Below are positions 58,930 through 64,000 of a stretch of DNA of 64,000 bases, piece by piece. Made by a program: the position numbers and the translations under genes. The notes under the pieces are model-generated. The model saw only the letters and a list, made by a program, of their open reading frames with translations, was not told where the DNA came from and did no database searches. The stretch comes from Thysanoteuthis rhombus (Eukaryota > Mollusca > Cephalopoda > Oegopsida > Thysanoteuthidae): NCBI GenBank assembly GCA_963457665.1, contig OY735209.1:4972081-5036080 (forward strand), read 5' to 3'. Every line of letters starts with the position of its first letter. The stretch's first letter is position 1.

Positions 58930-59390
58930 AGTGTTTGGTTAGGTATTGACATCACATGGAAACACTGGAAAGAAATCGCACACGTATTAAGTGTTTTCTG
59001 CATGTCAATCAATTTGAGTTTTGAACGACTCATATAAACACTAACTGGTGAGAAAACATAATCCTGTAAAGTGTGTAGTTCAGCATTTCAACAACAATAA
59101 AATTTGAAAACTCATCCGCAAACACACGTTCTAGAGAAACTATAATAATGTGAAATGTTTAGGCTATCATTTTCACAAAGTGTGGATCGAAAAACTCGCA
59201 TGCAAACAAACCCTGGAGAAAACATATCCATTTGAGGTTTTTGATTCAGCATTTACACTGATAGCAACAAAAAAAAACCATGTTGACATACACTGGAGAA
59301 AAAACGTGATATGTGTCGTTCAGCATTTACAAGGATATCAGATTTCAGAAGATACATGTGGACATAGGATGGAATCCACATTGTGATATT
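58930..59390 (+). pseudogene. Eroded C2H2 fingers 3' of ZNF-E
   Basis: Finger units continue for about 450 bp with stops and small indels, for example GTGTGTAGTTCAGCATTTCA at about 59070 and GTGTCGTTCAGCATTTACAA at about 59310. Decay increases towards 59390. Confidence 0.75.
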
Positions 59391-59589
59391 TGTCCAGTGA
59401 ATCACAATTGTATTCATTTTATGCAGTGACCACCACTATAAATCTAGAGATCAATTGATGGAAAGGAATGTGACACATCAGTTGAGTCACTAATCACTAC
59501 ATTTACTCCCTTGAGTAACACATCTGCCCTGAATCTACACTGCTTCTCATCCAATCAAGATCAATGTATTTATGGATCCAGACTTCACC
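59391..59589. other. 3' flank of ZNF-E
   Basis: Short unique spacer; no clear poly(A) signal was identified. Confidence 0.4.
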
Positions 59590-59984
59590 AAGTCAGAATC
59601 GTTCATAGAGAAAATTTGCAATTTTGCACACACACTCCTCTTGATAAATAAGTTTGATAATGAATATTTTTTCTCTGAAAATTCCATCACAATGTAGGTT
59701 TTTAGGGGAGGGGCAATTTATTGCTGCTTGATTTACTTGGTCAAAAGCAGCCCATATAGATGATGATGATTCATAATTCCTTTTGGAATGCGAGTTGATA
59801 CTTTTTTCCATCCCGGTGGTCTGTTTGTTTTTTTTGTGCCTCAGATTTGCTAGATACCATTTTGGTACTTTTTTTCTATTCCATTGGTCTGTTTAGTCTC
59901 TCTGTGAATCAGATATGCTTGATACCATTTGTGTCTGTATTTCTTTGACAATTTCTCCTGCTGAAAGAAAGAAATTCAAAGTAG
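59590..59984 (-). repeat. R-beta repeat, copy 3 (inverted)
   Basis: Reverse complement of the R-beta minisatellite part: TGGTATCTAGCAAATCTGAG, AGACTAAACAGACCAATGGA, and TTGTCAAAGAAATACAGACA match 21690-21900 and 9010-9130. It is 0.7 kb 3' of array E, as copies 1 and 2 are 1.3-1.7 kb 3' of A and B. Confidence 0.65.
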
Positions 59985-60400
59985 CATTCCAAGGGAAATT
60001 ATGAATCACCACCCATTTATGCTGCTCTCTTCCTTGTCAATCAAACAGTGGTGATGGTAAAATCAAGTCACTGTGATGAAAATACTACCAGTAAGTTTTG
60101 AATTTTAAATTTATGATTAAAAAAAAAAAATTGATACAAACTAAGGGAACAATTTGGCATGAGCTTTCATTTCAAGCTGAATCCCCCCCCAATAGAATCC
60201 TATTATGAGGAGAATTTAAAAAAGCAACATTTTCCTCACTCATTGAGGGGGTGCAAAATTTCAATTTTTTTTTTCAACTATGAACAGTTAGAGCTAGGCA
60301 AAGTCTCTATGGACAGATATATATAAATGTCAGAAACATAAACAAACTAAACCCAGCAACTGTTATTAAACCGGTCTGTTGTAGGTAGTGGTGATTATTG
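59985..60400 (+). repeat. Dispersed repeat R-alpha, copy 6
   Basis: Best match to copy 1 over its whole length (AGCATTCCAAGGGAAATTAT at the left, AAACCGGTCTGTTGTAGGTA at the right), with a shorter C tract. It starts right at the R-beta edge. Confidence 0.7.
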
Positions 60401-60839
60401 AGATTGCTGAATGGAAAGTGACATTCTTCCGACATTCATTTATGAAAGTTTTTTCTTGTTTCCAAAGATGTTCAAAGTTCATCATCGTTACATTCAACAG
60501 GTTGAAAGAATAGGAAATTTCTTTCGCTTGCATATATTCAGTTACATTGTGATGAGAAATCCTTCAAATCTTGAGGTTAAACTTTCAATGAGGCATGAAA
60601 GATTGATCAGGCTTGGGAAATGAGTTGTGAGAAGTGGCAATAGATATTTTCAGGAAGCAGAGTTTGATCCTTACTCTTCTCAGAACATGATGAAATTCCT
60701 TTTACTAAAAAACATCCTGTTTATTTGAAGCATTAAAAGAGATGCAATGATCAAGCACGATTCCAATAGTTCTGGAAAAGATGTTCTGTATCTTCTTTAT
60801 TCAATGAAAAAATAATTTCCATGAATCTGAACTGGTTTT
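60401..60839. other. Nothing recognised
   Basis: A 70-residue plus frame (60411-60623) is open but resembles nothing known to me. Confidence 0.35.
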
Positions 60840-61070
60840 CATGCTGTAAATTTCATTGAGTTACAGGGATATTTTTTTGTCCTGGGTGCATGGTTTGTTC
60901 CAGGGGACAACATGCAAAACGTTATGAAAGCATTTAAAAATGTCAGTAGTAAGGGAAAACGTTTTGCTGAAATGAAAAGAATTTGAAATGTTGTAAAATT
61001 CTGTATCTTAGTTATCTTTTCTTCTATGAATGCTTCTACAATACTCATTTTGACATTGGAATTAGTGAGT
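60840..61070 (-). repeat. R-zeta copy 4 (inverted)
   Basis: Reverse complement holds AGTATTGTAGAAGCATTCAT, CAACATTTCAAATTCTTTTC, GGAACAAACCATGCACCCAG and AACTCAATGAAATTTACAGC, matching copies 1-3 in order. It is on the 3' side of array E, in the inverted unit. Confidence 0.65.
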
Positions 61071-62339
61071 TGAAGATTTAAACTTTTGAAAAGTCAGACA
61101 CTTGAGATTATAAATGCTTATCTCCGATAATTTAATTGCGAAATGTAAAAATTCCTCTGTTTAAGCAGATTTTGTTTTTTCTTTGCATTAAAGTTGTTTC
61201 CTTTTTGAGAATGTTCAGTTTTTTACTGGAGATTTACATTTCAATTTTGAATTAAATTTTGTTTTGAAATATATTTCATGTTCTCTGATTTCATTTACTT
61301 CACAGTATGCATTTTTGTGCTTTCAATTCGGAGGGATTTTTGCCTAGAAATCCTGTTTTCAATTATATTTTTTTATTCGACAGGAAAAAGGAAGTTTCAT
61401 GAAATTCCAAATTAATTGTTCAATATTGCTGTCAGATTATTAATTCACTCTTATGGCTGTCTATGAGGAGAATTTTAATTAGTTGTTAAACATTTACTTG
61501 ACAGAAAACTGTCTACATAAGTTTTTTTTGTTTTTTTTTTAAACTCATGATAGTTTCCATTGACTGACCAGACCTGTTTTAACTTAATTTCAAAAAGATG
61601 AAAGGATACAATGGAATTTTCTGATTTGATTGCTTCTACAAAGGCAATAAAGACTTTTCTTTCTCATTTTGAATTATAAAAATTCTTTTGGCATCTTTTT
61701 TTTTTTTTTTTTTTCAAACAGATATGTAATGAAAAAATTGAAGATAATTACTTGTTTTTTCTTCTCTAGCGATAGATATTAATTACCTCCCTTGATCTTG
61801 CTGTGTTGACAGACTGTTTCCTATTTGGATGCTGACAGGTGTGATTGATTTAAACATAAATGGAAAAAAAATTCAAGCTTACATAATTTTAAGAGTTGAA
61901 ATCAATTCTAGTGGATTAAGAGTTGAAAGCAATATTATTAGGATTACTGTAAATGATGACTGTAGATTATAGATCAACACTTCAATCATTTCATGTCCTA
62001 CATAAATGGATGTTGCCTGTCAGGATTTACAAATGATTACTTATCAAAAATAAGGCGTGAAAGTTTTTCAATTATGCAAGTCAATCACTGAGCATGTGTG
62101 CCATTTTTTAGAAGAAGACATCAACGAATTTTGAGTTTTTACAATGCATCATATACCAAGAAGTGATTATGAAGAAAGAATTATCTTACATCAAAGAAGG
62201 TTTGGTTGGTAGTGTCTGATTTCATTTAAGGTTTTCTTGATTAAAGCACCACATTTCTTGAGAGACAATCTCCAAACGGAGTATGATTGCCAGTGACAAA
62301 GTCCCAGTTTCTGTTGCATGCATCAGTTTGACGATTCTT
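61071..62339. other. Intergenic with one exon-1-like motif
   Basis: At 61781-61795 the plus strand reads AATTACCTCCCTTGA, identical to the start of the ZNF-E first-exon block, but the ETS-like site, purine tract and donor that should follow are absent. Nothing else recognised. Confidence 0.4.
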
Positions 62340-62525
62340 GAAAGTTTCTAGTCTGGTTGAGACCAGGATTTTATTCCTACAGAAGAATGCAAGTTTACAC
62401 TGCTTGGAATGTAGTCAATCAGCTGCTGAGTGTACGATGTAGTATTTTCCACAATCTTTGTTCATTCCAGGAATTGAACCCAAGGCCTTCTGCATGTGAG
62501 ACAGAGATGCTAACCATCACACTTT
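62340..62525 (-). mobile_element. tRNA-Val-like SINE (minus)
   Basis: The minus strand at about 62525-62464 reads GTGTGATGGTTAGCATCT (A box), an anticodon arm TCTGT-CTCACAT-GCAGA that would present CAC (Val), and TTGGGTTCAATTCC (B box). The acceptor stem and a processed tRNA 3' end are absent, and the sequence runs on into a non-tRNA body to about 62340. A tRNA-derived SINE fits better than a tRNA gene. It is not the same family as the 43-48 kb SINEs. Confidence 0.65.
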
Positions 62526-63384
62526 CTGAGCGGAACTAATACATAACCAATAAGAAATTTCAGTCTATTTCAGTGATCATTGACTAGAATGATTCAAAAA
62601 CGATACAAAGAGAGATGAGTATAATGTTTCCTTCGAGACGGATGAATCAAGTTGGTTGTATATTGCAAATCAAGTGCTTCAACAACTGATTCTTCAAAAT
62701 TAAATTTAAACAAATTTCTTTTATGTATATTGTTGAAAAAGTCTTAGAATTAGACAGAAATATAATTATTCAAGAAATCTTCCTTTTTGATTTTTGATTT
62801 GATTTTTCTGCTGCTAAATAAAAGTGTCTGCAGGACAAGATAGAGCTGGTAGTAAGCCCAGGCCATGGCCAGTCTTGTATATCTTTTTATCAAGGTTCCA
62901 GATCGGCCAAGTAGTCGGATTTTTAAAGCTTTGCCTAAAGAAGAGGTGAGTGCAGTCAAAAGTTTGAAATGAGAAGAAAATAACAATACAGAGCATAATA
63001 TTTGGAGATTCAGGATTTATCGTTAGCCCCCTCTCAGGAGCATAATCAGGATTTTGAGCAGAAACATGGAAGAGGGGTTTCAAAAGGAGATAATTATTTT
63101 GACAAATAAATATGTGAACAAGGAAATGAATTTCGAACATTAAAAACAGGTAAAGTAATATGCAATTCAGAAGTTAAGCTTACGTTAGAATCGTAGCTTT
63201 TTAGCCATAAAATCAACAAAAGAGTAGTAAACTAAAAGAATTAAAGGAAAAAATTAATAAAAGATGATAAAAAATAAGACTGGAGGCATTTCATTTATAT
63301 CAGATGAAAAAACATTTTTTTTCAAGAGCTGATTTATGATAATGTAGGATTATTTGTTTTGTTTTTTTGTTCATGCTTAGCATG
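62526..63384. other. Nothing recognised
   Basis: The overlapping minus frames at 62750-63140 show no family resemblance that I can name. Confidence 0.35.
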
Positions 63385-63700
63385 ACGTGGAGAAATCAGA
63401 AGACAGCACAGTATATAAAGGAAAAAACAGGTTCAAAACATCATAGAAACCATTAGGAATCTCAAATTGCAATGGGCTGATCATGTTGCAAGAATGGCAG
63501 ATAGCCGCTGGACATCATGACTCACAACATGGATCCCCAGAGATCTCATGCGGAACCGAGGCCTATAGAATATGAGATTGTGAGACAAACTGGATTGGTT
63601 CAGAAAACATTGGCTCCACAATGACCAAGGTAGGGAGGTGTGGCAAATACTGGGGAAAGTCTACATCCAATGACGGATTACAATTTTATTAGTTTTGTAT
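63385..63700 (+). mobile_element. LINE 3' fragment (ORF2 tail)
   Basis: Plus-strand frames read MTWRNQKTAQYIKEKTG, then IETIRNLKLQWADHVARM, ADSRWTS, TTWIPRDLMRNRG and REVWQILGKVYIQ. This matches the C-terminal pattern of many LINE proteins (KLQWAGHVARM.D.RW...W.PR...R.RG....GEAYI). A frameshift precedes the NLKLQW segment and stops follow RWTS; an old 5'-truncated copy. Confidence 0.75.
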
Positions 63701-64000
63701 AGTAATCACCAAGATAAAACTTTAGAACAAAAAGAATGTGGCATATCAGTTAGAACACTTTAATGATACTGATTAAGCTGCAATTACTTTGTGTATTTCC
63801 TAAATTTATTGAATTGAAGAGTGAAATTATAGTCAAAAACTTTGAAGGTTCTATGAATGAAGAAATTCCTTTTTTTTTTGTAGTTCTTTTTTCTTGCCTT
63901 AAGATGGAAATATTGTGGATGAAATTTCGCATGAACTCTATTTCAGAAGTAAACTTAACAGCAGGGTACATAGAATTCTATGTAATACATGGAAGGACAT
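63701..64000. other. Window edge, nothing recognised
   Basis: AT-rich sequence following the LINE fragment. Confidence 0.4.

Noticed and set aside
62464-62520. Functional tRNA-Val gene on the minus strand
   Set aside because: The acceptor stem does not close and a SINE-like body continues downstream; a tRNA-derived SINE fits better.

Overview
This is animal nuclear DNA. It is very AT-rich and gene-poor, full of small repeats, and its only convincing host coding sequence is a cluster of poly-C2H2 zinc-finger (ZNF) exons. The mix of lineage-specific ZNF expansion, Penelope-like retroelements, tRNA-derived SINEs, Tc1 and LINE debris and long (AT)n microsatellites suits a mollusc, plausibly a cephalopod. 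That assignment is inference; no species-diagnostic gene is present.

Genes. Five ZNF arrays are seen: A (11279-12799, minus, 17 fingers), B (23793-24983, minus, 11), C (36733-37539, minus, 9), D (38084-38779, minus, 7) and E (57313-58929, plus, 19). A, B, D and E share one architecture: a non-coding first exon in a conserved block (about 15.5, 28.2, 42.0 and 51.4 kb) ending in a good splice donor, a 2.5-5 kb intron, then a second exon that opens at a clear acceptor, carries a conserved 13-16 residue upstream ORF, and then the finger array. C has no promoter or leader of its own and lies just 3' of D behind a junction that contains D's 3' flank. Beyond most array ends, and 5' of E, lie up to about 500 bp of eroded fingers.

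Layout. The cluster looks like a segmental duplication of a 12-16 kb unit: three head-to-tail units on the minus strand (A, B, C/D) and one inverted unit (E). Unclassified repeats recur at matching places 3' of the arrays (called R-beta and R-zeta here). A third family, R-alpha, has six dispersed copies.

Mobile DNA. From 43.1 to 49.9 kb lies a nest of Penelope-like element (PLE) remnants with GIY-YIG endonuclease coding pieces, hammerhead-ribozyme-like tails that run into AT microsatellites, and tRNA-derived SINEs. Elsewhere there are a decayed Tc1 transposon (6.2-7.1 kb), MITE-like inverted repeats (8.2-8.9, 9.2-9.8 and 25.7-26.4 kb), a fossil Ty3/Gypsy-like protease piece (about 19.3 kb), two LINE 3' fragments (31.7 and 63.4 kb), a tRNA-Val-like SINE (62.4 kb) and several minisatellites.

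How it works together. The ZNF exons look like a young family of DNA-binding proteins under a shared, duplicated promoter and leader module. Their helix contact residues differ from finger to finger, as expected for repressors that track mobile elements, but targets cannot be read from this sequence.
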